64,000 nt of DNA from Owenia fusiformis (Eukaryota > Annelida > Polychaeta > Sabellida > Oweniidae), in assembly GCA_903813345.2 (NCBI GenBank), contig CAIIXF020000005.1, positions 2,666,001 through 2,730,000 on the forward strand. The letters run 5' to 3'. How positions within the stretch are numbered: position 1 is the stretch's first letter; every line of letters starts with the position of its first letter. This document shows positions 53,501-63,144 of the stretch, one piece after another. The notes under the pieces are model-generated. The model searched no databases and was not told the origin of the DNA. It was given only the letters and a program-made list of their open reading frames with translations. A program made the position numbers and the translations under genes.

Positions 53501-54530
53501 TCTGGGTAAATAATACCCAGAATGTAAATAATAAACTAAAGTCTATGCAATATAATATAGGTAGGGCAATATTCAGCTTGAAAAGCACACCAGCATATAT
53601 TGCAGTAATAAATGATTTAGGATGGATCCCAATCCAGTTTGTGCTTATGAAGCGCCAAGTAGAATATTTCCTCTCCCTTAAAGATCAAAATGAAGGATCT
53701 CTTTTGAAACTTCTACTTACGAATATGATACAAAGGTTCAACAAAGGTAAAACAAACTTCTGGAAATTTGTTGAAAACATGAATAACATTTTAACTTCAT
53801 TGGATTTAAATGGGATAGAACATGACATTGAGGATGTGTCCCATAAGTATAGAATGCATATTGAACGAAAAATTGAATGTTACATTAAAGACGAAATTAG
53901 TGAAAAGTCATCACTATCTTTGTACAGACAGCTCCTTGATAAAAAAGGGCGCCAACGTTACCTTGAAAATGATTTTGAATTTCAAGGTGCACGAATAAAA
54001 CTCCTCGCAAGATGTGGTAGGTTCCAATTAAATGATGAAACCCATAAATGGAAAAACCACTCATCTAATAATCCACACTGTGATTTCTGTCCTTTGGATA
54101 TTGAGACTATTGAACATAGATTACTGCATTGCAAACACTATGAAGAGCAAAGAAATGAATTTCATAAGAGCTTAAAGTCAATCATACCCTACCCCATACT
54201 AGATACCTATATCAAGACCAACTCCTCGACAAAACTAAAGTGGTTATTGGGTGATGAGGCATTCAAAATTGGGGGACATGAAGCAGGGCTTAATTTTGAT
54301 AGTGTAACTAAGAAGTTCTTACTGGCACTCTACAAGTGTAGTTGAAATTATTTTAATCTTTTTTAATCAATAATACAATGATTTTAACTAAGATTTTAGT
54401 CAACTTATTAATGCAATGTCTTAGATAATACCAACTACTTTTTTATCTTCATGTAAATGTATCCTAAATGGACGCACCAATTTTTGTGTGCCGCTGTTGT
54501 AAAAGCGTAGTTTCCAAATAAATAAATTAA
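50515..54530 (+). mobile_element. LINE with intact ORF2, 5'-truncated ORF1
   Basis: A short ORF1 tail (about 50515..50661, ending SDFRSHNRFSALNNY) is followed by the long ORF2 and an about 185-bp 3' UTR ending in an A-rich tail (54505..54530). ORF2 has no internal stop, so the insertion is young or its source is active. The 5' end is placed where the ORF1 frame becomes open; no target duplication was found. Confidence 0.88.
50662..54345 (+). CDS. LINE ORF2: endonuclease, reverse transcriptase, Cys/His motif
   Basis: About 1,227 codons. After a basic N terminus (RHRRSKRKG) comes the endonuclease: NNVQNLG, SETFF, GGGIGFLIS, VAYYPNDG, MGDFNGKL, STIDYFLC and SIGSDHCMIF. These are the expected catalytic positions. 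The reverse transcriptase follows: NGKAVGTDLIPYEFLKYGG, NFRGITITSNVYKLF, LAFLDISKAFDVIDRD, CGVKQGCTLSTTLFSIIMTD and LMWADDIVLLGKS, so the active site is W-A-D-D rather than the usual Y/F-A-D-D. Near the C terminus is CDFCPLDIETIEHRLLHC, a C-C-H-C nucleic-acid-binding motif. The frame follows directly on an in-frame TAA at 50659..50661, and no ATG precedes the endonuclease domain. Clade uncertain. Confidence 0.9.
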   Translation, partial: NEGHEWALSPKVKCNVSSPLTYDISSTNANENRKPRHRRSKRKGTNQICAARIKIAFNNVQNLGIAKQRELKQLLEQNEIPVMGLSETFFNDQRSFIQKSDNHEWYGKNRIGQRGGGIGFLISKSFEVKVLNDDLLNTKQDSLERYWIRLKMHGHTFSIGVAYYPNDGLNPDCSNALTDELISNIATLEETGDFILLMGDFNGKLKEFSKSHKPSPNGKMVEMISEVANMQVLNLSEKCKGTYTWFRCSSTSTIDYFLCNTSMHGNFTSMNIDEESEYSIGSDHCMIFTDFMFNAPSRKNGPNISNPCVNVRLWKINEHTDWTMFKSALAFEFTNWNSSEFSSPEEMWISWRERVIKVADATIGHMNVSSQYRSFWDSELKKLQNFKSRKEASQFCRYWRASGLSDLDAFDELWNIYLERKQRVHSYIKEKMVKNHIKILTRNASKKTTSSKSYWQTLNMFNQSNGEPIKVQHPLFPDIIVTEPKEVFKIMKDYWAKVGLNNRNSVSPNLDTEESQHSKQLSDIEFSMHHPNDTDFDVMDQVVFDPNILALHLRGLPNGKAVGTDLIPYEFLKYGGLTMKETLLDLFSMCKTHEIYPTQWKEGIIKPLHKGGHDESLNNFRGITITSNVYKLFCSIINEQLMAFFEEKNVFGEFQGAYRKRQRLENHIFKLKALCSLRRDEKQKTFLAFLDISKAFDVIDRDLMFIKLWEKGIRGKSWRLLREMYRNIKFKVKLNNRDANEANIKANCTSQDDYDALNIDHDSSNTPWFTTKCGVKQGCTLSTTLFSIIMTDIQDDLLKENVGITFNNSKFPSLMWADDIVLLGKSEQDLKNMLKIANKFASKWGFRFSEKKSKVMVIGQKINRLKTWALGDLRLSEVQTYKYLDIFIHRSLKDTFHIIEQMGPRSLKLKNYVAFTLNKHLNVKRLEFGNKLYLSKYLPSVLNGCGIWVNNTQNVNNKLKSMQYNIGRAIFSLKSTPAYIAVINDLGWIPIQFVLMKRQVEYFLSLKDQNEGSLLKLLLTNMIQRFNKGKTNFWKFVENMNNILTSLDLNGIEHDIEDVSHKYRMHIERKIECYIKDEISEKSSLSLYRQLLDKKGRQRYLENDFEFQGARIKLLARCGRFQLNDETHKWKNHSSNNPHCDFCPLDIETIEHRLLHCKHYEEQRNEFHKSLKSIIPYPILDTYIKTNSSTKLKWLLGDEAFKIGGHEAGLNFDSVTKKFLLALYKCS

Positions 54531-54786
54531 AAAAAATAAAAAAATATGGTGACCTCTTTGTGCTCTTTCCCTTATTATCTTATACACAATCAGGGCCAGT
54601 AAGGGCCTTTAAAAGGGGGACCATAACCCATGGGGGACCATAATTTCTTTCACACCGGGCGTCACATTGGCAATATTCATGAAGATCGCCAACGTAACAA
54701 AAGTGAGGGACGAAATATGTGAATTGCGTCTTCGTTAATAAACCAAACATAGAACCGCCTGCATATTCTCAAACTAGACTATCTTC

Positions 54787-55410
54787 CTTAAGCCATGATA
54801 CTAAACAGGAAGTGACAAAAACTTTTGCATTTTTAGATATTTTTTGAACAAAGATAATAGAGTTCTGTTTTGACCTCCAGTCAATTCAACTAGTTCCACA
54901 TACCATTTACAGGTCCAGGGAAACAATGTTTATGGTCAGAATGACCCTAAACATGATGAAAAAAACCTTTCCGATCAGCCCTTACTGATACAATCTTTGA
55001 AAATTTAGAAAATTGTCTAAAACAAAAATGGCGGTCATAAAAAGGAAAATAGAGCGCTTTTTAAATCATTTTTTTCATTTTTTTCTTTTTCTATGAATGA
55101 TATCAAATTTCCAAAGATTGTATCATTTAGAGCAATATGTTGGGCACATTTTCTGAAAAATTCAAAAAATTCTGTTCAATAACCTTTCCTACCTCCTACT
55201 TTTAGCTATTTTTCAGTCACATTTTCAGAGGGCTGAGGGCATCATGTTTAGGGTCATTCTGACCATGAACATTGAATGGCATGTGGAACTAGTTGAATTG
55301 ACTGGAGATCAAAAACAGAACTCTGTTATCTTTGTTCAAAAAATGTCTAAAAATGCAACATTTTTTGTCACTTCCTGTTTTGTCATTTCCTGTTAAGCAT
55401 CATGGCACCT
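54787..55410. repeat. Large foldback element, about 620 bp
   Basis: Arms of about 250 bp in inverted orientation. The left arm includes AAACAGGAAGTGACAAAAAC, AATAGAGTTCTGTTTTGA and TCAGAATGACCCTAAACATG; the right arm carries the reverse complements in order. Confidence 0.9.
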
Positions 55411-55529
55411 TAACTTTGAGCAAAATTATTGTCCACAACTTGACTTATAAGTGGTGTAGAATCGAGAAATAAAAATATTTTACCGAAATCGAAGTCCGGA
55501 CGTTCTTCCATCTTGTTATGCCTAGGCCA

Positions 55530-55800
55530 CATGGGCTCCGATTTTCACTACGGCGCCCGGCCGAGAAGTATTTTGTTAAAAATTGGCCGGCGAGCCAGGG
55601 CATCGTACGGGCGCCGGGCGATGATCGAGCACCATCGGCCGATTTTTAGACGTCGCCCGGGCGCCGGCAGAGTTTTATCATGGAGATAAAAGTTGCCGAT
55701 GTGTTGGCTATTTTTCTCAACCAAACTCATCGGTACCTACCCGGCCGTGTCCCATGCGGTTATCTTACGACTCCCGGTGGCATCGTAGGGTCATCTAGGG
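55530..55800. repeat. GC-rich island of degenerate inverted repeats
   Basis: A locally GC-rich block in AT-rich DNA, with GGCGCCCGGCCGAGAAG, GGGCGCCGGGCGATG and CGCCCGGGCGCCGGC. These variants on both strands form partial hairpins. No coding sense. Confidence 0.55.
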
Positions 55801-55809
55801 AATTTTATT

Positions 55810-56870
55810 TAATTTTACACACTCATTTGTTCGATAATTCTTAATTATATTGTTAATATGATATAAACATTTTAAATATGATAAGGCAGAGAAAATATAA
55901 TTGCCCAGAACTTTTTTTCTAAGATATGATTATGAAAGAACGAATAGTATAACGAAATATAATTGTAAAACAATAACACATTTGGGTGGTTGTGTGGGTG
56001 GGTGGATCTTTTCGTCTTAATTAGCTGCTTGTCAGTCTTGGCATTTAATCCTGTTGAACATGATGATACCTTTTTATCCGTATATTCGATTCAATCATGC
56101 ATATGTCATTACAAATCATTTGAAAATGTTTCTGTGAGTATAGTTTTTTCAAGGGCCACACTTTGCGTGAGTCTACAATTTCATAATGCAAGTTTACTGT
56201 CTCAACGAAACATGGCAAATTCTAAGGAAAGTGGAGACAAGGCCGACGTGGTACAATTTACTTGCCACAGGGTTCCATGCTGAGTGACGGCGGTGGAAAA
56301 TCCCAGTGGCGAAAAAGGTGCATTATCAGAGGAAATGTGACTCAGAGTGACAAGTTTTTCATTGGCCTAATGCACTGTAATAATATCACTGAATATGACA
56401 AAAATGAATAACAATAATCAGCCATAATTAATTTATGGCATCAAATACATCTGGAAAGACTTTAGGCGGTCAAAAATTCAATACACGTTGAAAGTTCAAT
56501 TGTTCAAGCAAAAACCTGTATTTTATTGACAGTGGCGTCTATTTGAAAAAGAGCCTATTAAAATCATAAAATTAGGAATTTCGTTAAAATATTTTTTTGC
56601 CATGTTGGAAATTGTCTCCATAATAAAATATGAAAATTTCATTAAGAATGGTTGTTCTTTTGGAATTATAGAGTAAAAACACGACTGCATCATCCAACCT
56701 GTCCGGGGTACTAATTAGAGGAAACGTTTTCATTGACCTAATGCACTGTAATAATATTTAATATGACTAAAATGAATAATCAGCCATAATTAATATGGCA
56801 ACAAGTACATTTGTAAAACGTCAGGCGGCCAAGAATTCAATAGCTAGACAGTATTTTAAATGACGTTAAA
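55810..56870. repeat. Region with internal duplications
   Basis: The segment 56372..56480 (CCTAATGCACTGTAATAATA) is repeated at 56730..56835. The segment 56504..56670 (AAAAACCTGTATTTTATTGA, GGAAATTGTCTC) is repeated in direct orientation at 61861..62025. The frame 55990..56283 has no family resemblance. Confidence 0.65.
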
Positions 56871-56872
56871 AT

Positions 56873-57424
56873 AGGTAGCGATCTGAGGCACTTCGATCAG
56901 GGTGTTGTCGGGACAATTTCTCTTGTGACTTAGGTTATGTATTTAGGTCTATCTCAACAGATTTTACTGGTCTTATGCGCCGCAAATGGTGCGAAAGATG
57001 TTAAAATTGCATTTTCGACCCTAAAATTCAGATTTCTGGGGGGTACATTATTATTTAGCTATAAAACAAAAACTAAACAACCAATGCTTCTTTCTTTTGG
57101 TGTTTCTGTTAAGAGTAATCATACTTGAAATGCATATGTAAAAAAATTGAAGAATTTTAACTTTATTTAAAAACAGCAACATTTTTTCACCCTAAAATCA
57201 TAGAATTTAGGGGGGTTGAGAGACATTGATTGGAATTGATTTTTTAATTTCTCAATCAATCTCAGGTTAATATTAATGGAACTTTCCTTAAAGTAGCACC
57301 AACATGTCCCCAACACATTACCATAAGAAAAAACTCAAACTCTAACATGTTTTTTGCCTATATGGGTCAATTTACCTCTCCCCTCTTTCCCTTATAAAAG
57401 GGGTGTGGCCATTAATACATGTGG
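56873..57424 (+). repeat. Left arm of the 550-bp inverted pair
   Basis: Starts TAGGTAGCGATC and ends near the phrase CAATTTACCTCTCCCCTC, then GGGGTGTGGCC. Confidence 0.9.
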
Positions 57425-57694
57425 ATTTAAACAGTAGCATGATGTCACATTAAATGAATACATGTACATATCATGTATTTTATCAAATATATTACCATAA
57501 AATATTTTCACTTAGGTGTATACATATAGTACATACCTGTGAATTATTTATAATACAATATTTTTTCTATGTAGGCTTGAGATATAAGAATATTAAAAAT
57601 CTGAAGTTGAATATTATCTAATACACAGTTCACGACTCAGTCATAATATTAATTTTACTCATTGTATGAATTTCTGTCATCACAAATGTAGTTT

Positions 57695-60128
57695 TTATTC
57701 ACCAGAATATATTTGATCCATAAAGCTTTGTATTTCATAAACTTCCTCTTCATTTTGATCTTCTAAAGTATCATCTAATACGATAACATCTACCAGGTCC
57801 TGGGGTAGAATTTTATCTGGATTTGACACCCATTGAAATCCAAATGGCCATCTTTCATCCTCCATCAATGTGACACAGGGGAGGGAATTGATGGGGAGGG
57901 GATGTTGGCAAGTTTCCATATGTGTGCTTGATAACTGGCCCTTGCCAGATGCTGCTGTAATGAATCTTTACATGGGGGTAGGAGGCTTATTGTTAGTGCC
58001 TTCATAGCTTGTTATCACACTTGGAGCAGATTTTGGTTGAAATTTGTTCTTGAATAAGGTATATCTCAGCTCATTTATATTTGAACACTTTTTGTTTCCA
58101 TACATCTGGCAAGTAAACTTCTCAGCACATTTAGCAGTTTGATCACTAATGACCCCTCCAATGGTGCCGAAACCTTTTTGAAATTCTCATAAGTAATTTT
58201 AGGGGGGGGGGACACTTTCTCCCTTCTCACAAAGGCACTGAAGGAATCACATCCAGTAAATGAATGGAAGGTTGGTAAAGCATTACAAATTTACAAATGT
58301 CTGAACTGAGCGCATTTCCTACTTCCTTTACATTAAAGGGGCAACAAGGGACTGTAGAGAAAAGATTCAATTTTTTTTCTTTTTTCTGAGCTATCAGGTC
58401 AATATTTGGCTTAACATCTTCTTTGACATATCTATTTTCTTAAAATGTATGGATAAACTCTCAATTTAGAAGTGTAAATTCAGTTCAAAGCTTCTATAAA
58501 GGGAGTCCCACTTATAGATTTTTAAGATTCACCACGTTTCAAGAGGAATATCAGCTGAAATAATGTTCATCAAGGGGGTTTCTTTGTAGATAATAAAAAT
58601 ATATGTTACTCTTGATGTACCCTGTGTGCAGAGTCTAGTTAAACTACACTCTGCCTAGTAGAGACCATATTACAGTTTAGTAGCCCCGCCCCACGACGGG
58701 TACCGGTGACAGTTTGGGTAATAAATCACTTTTGACCTACACGCTGCCCTTTCTTCCACCCATCAGCGAGCTTGAAGAAGCATACGTCAAATGCGTTCTA
58801 ATTAAATATGCGCATGTCATTGGTCAATTCCGGGCTCAACGATGACGTCAGAAGGAATGACCATATATAGAACGTCGGTCAAATTTGGCCGACGAACACT
58901 GATTGGCGCGTTGAGTTCACAGGTTTATTTTAGTTTGAAAGAGTGAAGACAAAGCTCTCTTTTAAGAAGCAAAGTCAAACGAATGCAAAGGGTACTCTTG
59001 ATGAAATATCCAAACTTAAATATATTTTGACACTGGTCGATGATCGTTGAATTACCCCCCTGCACTAATTGTTGCACCTTTAATAAGTCATATGTGGTCT
59101 GCACTACCAGTGTCAAAAATTAATGGAGTTTGAATAAGATTGGAAAGTGCACAAGAAGTACAAAAACATCGCTATCTGGGGATCTCACAACTATAGTTTT
59201 TTTCTGTATTTTCAGGTTCATTTCATGTTAATTGCATGGGGTATAATCTTTGTATCTGCCTCTTTGTGGGACGATTCCAGGCTTGATTCAACTCTATGTG
59301 TAACAGTAGTTCTATCACTGGTGCACTGTACAGATCTCACCACATGAATCTGCCTTTCTTTGAGTTTAGGGGCATTTTTATCTTTTTCCATTCTTCAAGG
59401 ATCAACTGACTCAGCTGCATTTCATTCTCATCATTTTAAGAGGAATTCCTTCCAATTGTTAGGAATTCTGGTATTAGGTCCTTTTATTATTAGCTTTTTG
59501 GAGACACGCCTGCGTATTCTTTCTGGTTCTTTAATTGAATCTTTCTTATAGGAAGCATCTGAAGGATCCTCTCTGCCAGTAATCCAAATGTTTTGGGTCG
59601 CTCAGGAAGTATATGGAACAATGCATTGCCATCATAAACTATAATTGTTTTTTCTGGTTTGGGTCCATGTAATATTATATGTTTCCAGCTCATGTAATAA
59701 TTTTGACTTTTCTGTTTTAACCAAGAGTCCATCAGGTGTTCCAAGAGCCCAGGGTATTAGACTCAGGGGATATTCCAATATTCGCTTTAGACTGATACTA
59801 TGCTGCTCTGATAACATGACTAACTGGCCAAATGTATTGCGCTCAGCTCTAATCTCAATCAGTCTGTTTCCAGAGCTTTTCACCTTTTTGACTCCAGCAT
59901 TGAATTCAGATGTTTTCAGTTTCATTCTTTTATGGAGTCATGAAAACTTTTTCCCTTCACAAATTGGTCTTGAATAAATTGCTTAAAGGCTTGTGTGCCC
60001 TTGGATGCTGCATTTAAGAGATCATCTGCTAAATTAGAGGGTGTTGGCATTCCAGATGATATGCAGTATAAATGATCGTTGTCCTCAATTTGGAATGGAT
60101 TGAGAAAGCCATCAATTGAATCAATCAA
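57695..60128 (-). pseudogene. Decayed copy of the HEEADTR/HxFTGCD protein family
   Basis: Pieces in family order on the minus strand: NPFQ...ISSGMPTPSNLADDLL (60128..59922), TFGQLVMLSEQ and YPLSLIPWALGTPDG (59925..59745), VYDGNALFHI and KTFGLLAERI (about 59640..59560), SSHKEADTKIIPHA (about 59272..59230), LPTFHSFTGCDSFSAFVR (about 58275..58222), AEKFTCQMYG and NELRYTLFK (about 58190..58050), and an acidic tail (57919..57695). I recognise this order from an uncharacterised, high-copy family in marine invertebrates and fish; its function is unknown. Frames change between pieces and about 1 kb of unrelated DNA sits between the FTGCD and HKEADTK parts, so it is not functional. Confidence 0.72.
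58640..58920 (+). promoter_or_regulatory. Promoter-like segment
   Basis: Within 250 bp: CCCCGCCCC near 58685, CATTGGTC (CCAAT-box complement) near 58818, a perfect CRE TGACGTCA near 58843, CATATATAGAAC (TATA-like) near 58861 and GATTGGCGCG near 58900. GC content is locally raised. No transcript unit is visible downstream, so it may be the relic of an inserted element's promoter. It lies within the decayed gene above. Confidence 0.35.
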
Positions 60129-60129
60129 A

Positions 60130-60530
60130 TTAGTTAATAATAGAACATCAGACAGTAATAAGCCTTGAATAGCTTACTATTCTCCCTTATTGTTTTGCTA
60201 CATGTTCCCTGCAAATAATAGATAGCAATTTATAATTGCAATTAGATAATCAGTTTATTAATTAAAGTTAAATATAAAGGTGTTTTGTATAAAGTAAAAC
60301 CTGTGTACAGTGAACATCTATAGAGCCACAAAAAAGATTTCAATACAGAAAGACAATTTGTATTGGAATCAAGGTATGTGCTGAAAATAGGGTGTTCATT
60401 TTACACAGGTGTTCACTAGAGAAAGGTGTTCACTAACCCAGGTCCCACTGTATTAGGCTTATGTCATTTCAAAGACATTCACTAGCTACAAGTAAAACAA
60501 GGCATTAACATGACAAAATGTCACCACCTA
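60130..60530. other. Interior of the 5-kb element, nothing recognised
   Basis: AT-rich. Short phrases GTGTTCAC recur at 60390..60435, suggesting a degraded MITE end. Confidence 0.4.
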
Positions 60531-60539
60531 GTTGAAACA

Positions 60540-60800
60540 AGATAAAAAATACCTTTTTGACCTTGAGGAGGTCACTAAAGGTCAGATCCATTTTGACCTT
60601 TAGAATGTCATTTAATGATCAAATCTATATTCTTAAATCTTAAGAAGGTCATTGAAGGTCAAATCTCAAATCTTAAGTCAGATTTGAACTTCTGATAACT
60701 TATAGATGATTTTGAAAAATTGGTTAATTTGAAGCAAATTGAAAAAAGACTTTTCTGACCTTGAAAAGGTCATTGAAGGTCAAATCTTAAATATAAAGTC
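60540..60800. repeat. Clustered AGGTCA half-site repeats
   Basis: TGACCTTGAGGAGGTCA, AAGGTCATTGAAGGTCAAAT and TGACCTTGAAAAGGTCATTG recur within a roughly 115-170-bp imperfect repeat. They match nuclear-receptor half sites, including the extended TCAAGGTCA form. Confidence 0.6.
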
Positions 60801-61024
60801 AGATTTGAACATCTGAAAACATGTAGATGATTTTGAAAACAATTGAAGTCAGTCTATACAGTATTTGTTAATTATTTGAAATTGTAAGAATTTGTTACAG
60901 ACACCAATTGCCAAGCTCCAACCACAAACCGCCGACCACTGACCACTGTCAAAAAAGAACAGAGACCATAACAATATGTCACCACTTTTTGTTGGTGACA
61001 TAAAAATGATAACATGATGTGAAC

Positions 61025-61272
61025 CATCCTCCTAAGCAGGTGTCCAGAATCCGTACCTCCTTCTTCCCCCTGCGATAACCAATTTGGACGCGCCTGATTT
61101 AACTGAATCATGTGATCTAATTATGCACAATGACTTATACATGATTTCTGTTGCAGTGTTGCGACAGCCAATCAGATTGCGAGTTCTTAATCTGGGAAAT
61201 GGTAACTGCTTATTGCTGGGGGTAAAAAGAAAGAATATGTTCTGGATTTTGAAGCCCTGTGATCGGAGGATG
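61025..61272. mobile_element. 248-bp MITE with a 9-bp target duplication, copy 2
   Basis: Same family as 23974..24221, about 94% identical by eye. Flanks GATGTGAAC and GATATGAAC, a 9-bp duplication with one mismatch. It lies just inside the right arm of the 5-kb element, so it inserted after or together with that element. Confidence 0.9.
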
Positions 61273-61305
61273 GATATGAACATGAAGTATTTATTTTTAG
61301 ATGAA

Positions 61306-61855
61306 CATGCCAATATGGCCACGCCCTTCTAAAAAGGGATAGAGGGGAGAGGTAAATTGGCCCATATAGGCAAAAAACATGTTAGAGTTTGAGTTTTTTC
61401 TTTATGGTAATGTGTTGGGGACATGTTGGTGCTACTTTTAGGAAAGTTCCATTAATATTAAACTGAGATTGATTGAGAAATTAAAAAATCAATTCCAATC
61501 AATGTCTCTCAACCCCCCTAAATTCTATGATTTTAGGGTGAAAAAATGTTGCTGTTTTTAAATAAAGTTAAAATTCTTCAATTTTTTTACATATGCATTT
61601 CAAGTATGATTACTCTTAACAGAAACACCAAAAGAAAGAAGCATTGGTTGTTTAGTTTTTGTTTTATAGCTAAATAATAATGTACCCCCAAGAAATCTGA
61701 ATTTTAGGGTCGAAAATGCAATTTTAACATCTTTCGCACCATTTGCGGCGCATAAGACCAGTAAAATCTGTTGAGATAGACCTAAATACATAACCTAAGT
61801 CACAAGAGAAATTGTCCCGACAACACCCTGATCGAAGTGCCTCAGATCGCTACCT
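61306..61855 (-). repeat. Right arm of the 550-bp inverted pair
   Basis: Reverse complement of 56873..57424, nearly identical. Confidence 0.9.
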
Positions 61856-62024
61856 AAAAGTTCAATAATATTGTTCAATCAAAAACCTGTATTTTATTGA
61901 CAGTGAAGTGGTTTTGAAAAAGCCTATAAAAATCATATAGATATTTAAGATATTTAATTTCCATGTTGGAAATTGTCTCTAGAATAAATCTTGAAAATAT
62001 TAATAAGAATGGTTGTTCTATTAC

Positions 62025-63140
62025 AAAGGACGGGTATCGATATGGTGAACTGAACTCAAAAATGTTTATATTATAATGACGTGTCGCAAAAAGGTGGCGC
62101 ATCTGTTTTTTAAGAATGTAATTTTGATTCCCGGATTATAAGATAATATTCTAATTAAAGTTATACATCATTTTAAAGCTGTTTCGATGAAGTTTTTAGA
62201 TCAACTGCACTCCGTTCACGATTCTTGCGCGTTCTTTTTTAAAAAGAGTTTTTTACCAAAGCATCTGGCAAATATCCCCTGTTGATACGTTACATTTTGA
62301 ATTATTTTTCGTCTTTAAACGCTCATAACTCAAACAATATATGATTATTATACTTATTTTTCGTCTTGATAAAGGTAGACGGAAGTTTTATTTCAAAGGA
62401 CGAATTTTAGTAAGCGTCCCATATTGTGACGTCATAGAGTTTGAAAAATAGAATCTGTTGACAGCGACCTTTTTTTGCTCATTCTTTGTTACTTTCAACT
62501 TTTCAGGTGTACATTAAACAAAAAATACGAGATCACTTTTTAATAAATCATACATGATTATTTTGCTCTTAAACTCTAGTCTATTAATAAAAGTTGATTT
62601 TGTTCGCAAAAGTATGTGTTTTCTGCTGTATGTGGAAAAGTGGAAGACGAAAGGTTTTCAAAATTCATTAAAATAGGGCTTATTTACGCCATTCGCCTAT
62701 TTTCAAGCACAGCAACACGTATATTTATTTCACCTAAAATATCAATTGATTCGTGTTTTATGATGCTCCTATCCCATTGTTAATACATATACGATATCAG
62801 AGTTATCCGCCTTAAATATTTTGAGATATAGAGGCAAATGTGGAGGACGAAAGGATTTCCATATGTGTACATTTTTCTCAAAAAACGTTACATTCTGTGG
62901 TGTTAAAAAGCGAAAATGTGTAACAATGCGTGCGCGACCTTTTTGCGACACGTCAATATTATTCATGTATATTTTATATAACTGTTTTTATTAACATTTT
63001 TTGTTTAAGTGCAATTGTTTTTTGTTCCTTTCTATCTATTTTTGAGAATGAAATAAAATGTCCTTTCCGAACCTCGTTGGAACAAAATAGCTATACAACA
63101 TTTTCTTAGACCTCTCAATATTACAGTTATACAAAGGAAA
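62025..63140. repeat. Repeat R1, copy 3, interrupted
   Basis: R1 sequence at 62025..62076 and 62956..63140, matching copies 1 and 2, with a TIR element between. Confidence 0.78.
62077..62955. mobile_element. 879-bp TIR element inserted in R1
   Basis: Ends TGACGTGTCGCAAAAAGGTG and TGACGTGTCGCAAAAAGGTC (right end reverse-complemented), 25 bp with one mismatch. An ATATTAT phrase on both sides may be the target duplication (about 8 bp). No transposase recognised; non-autonomous. Confidence 0.82.
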
Positions 63141-63144
63141 TTGT

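Larger units (their letters stand above)
56873..61855. mobile_element. Probable 5-kb transposon with TIRs of about 550 bp
   Basis: 56873..57424 and 61306..61855 are near-identical inverted copies, outer ends TAGGTAGCGATCTGAGGCAC. Identical 63-codon chance frames in both arms show how close they are. Between them lies a decayed protein gene on the minus strand. The target duplication is not clear (possibly AAA). The arms could also be two solo MITEs facing each other, but their matching outer ends favour one element. Confidence 0.65.

Noticed and set aside
56937-57128. 63-codon open frame repeated exactly at 61600..61791
   Set aside because: It lies in the inverted arms, so the copy is explained by repeat identity, and the peptide has no domain features.
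59645-59977. 110-codon plus-strand frame
   Set aside because: Antisense to recognised pieces of the HEEADTR/HxFTGCD family on the minus strand.
60300-60435. Possible Tc1-like element from repeated GTGTTCAC phrases
   Set aside because: No matching inverted end or TA duplication pair could be set.
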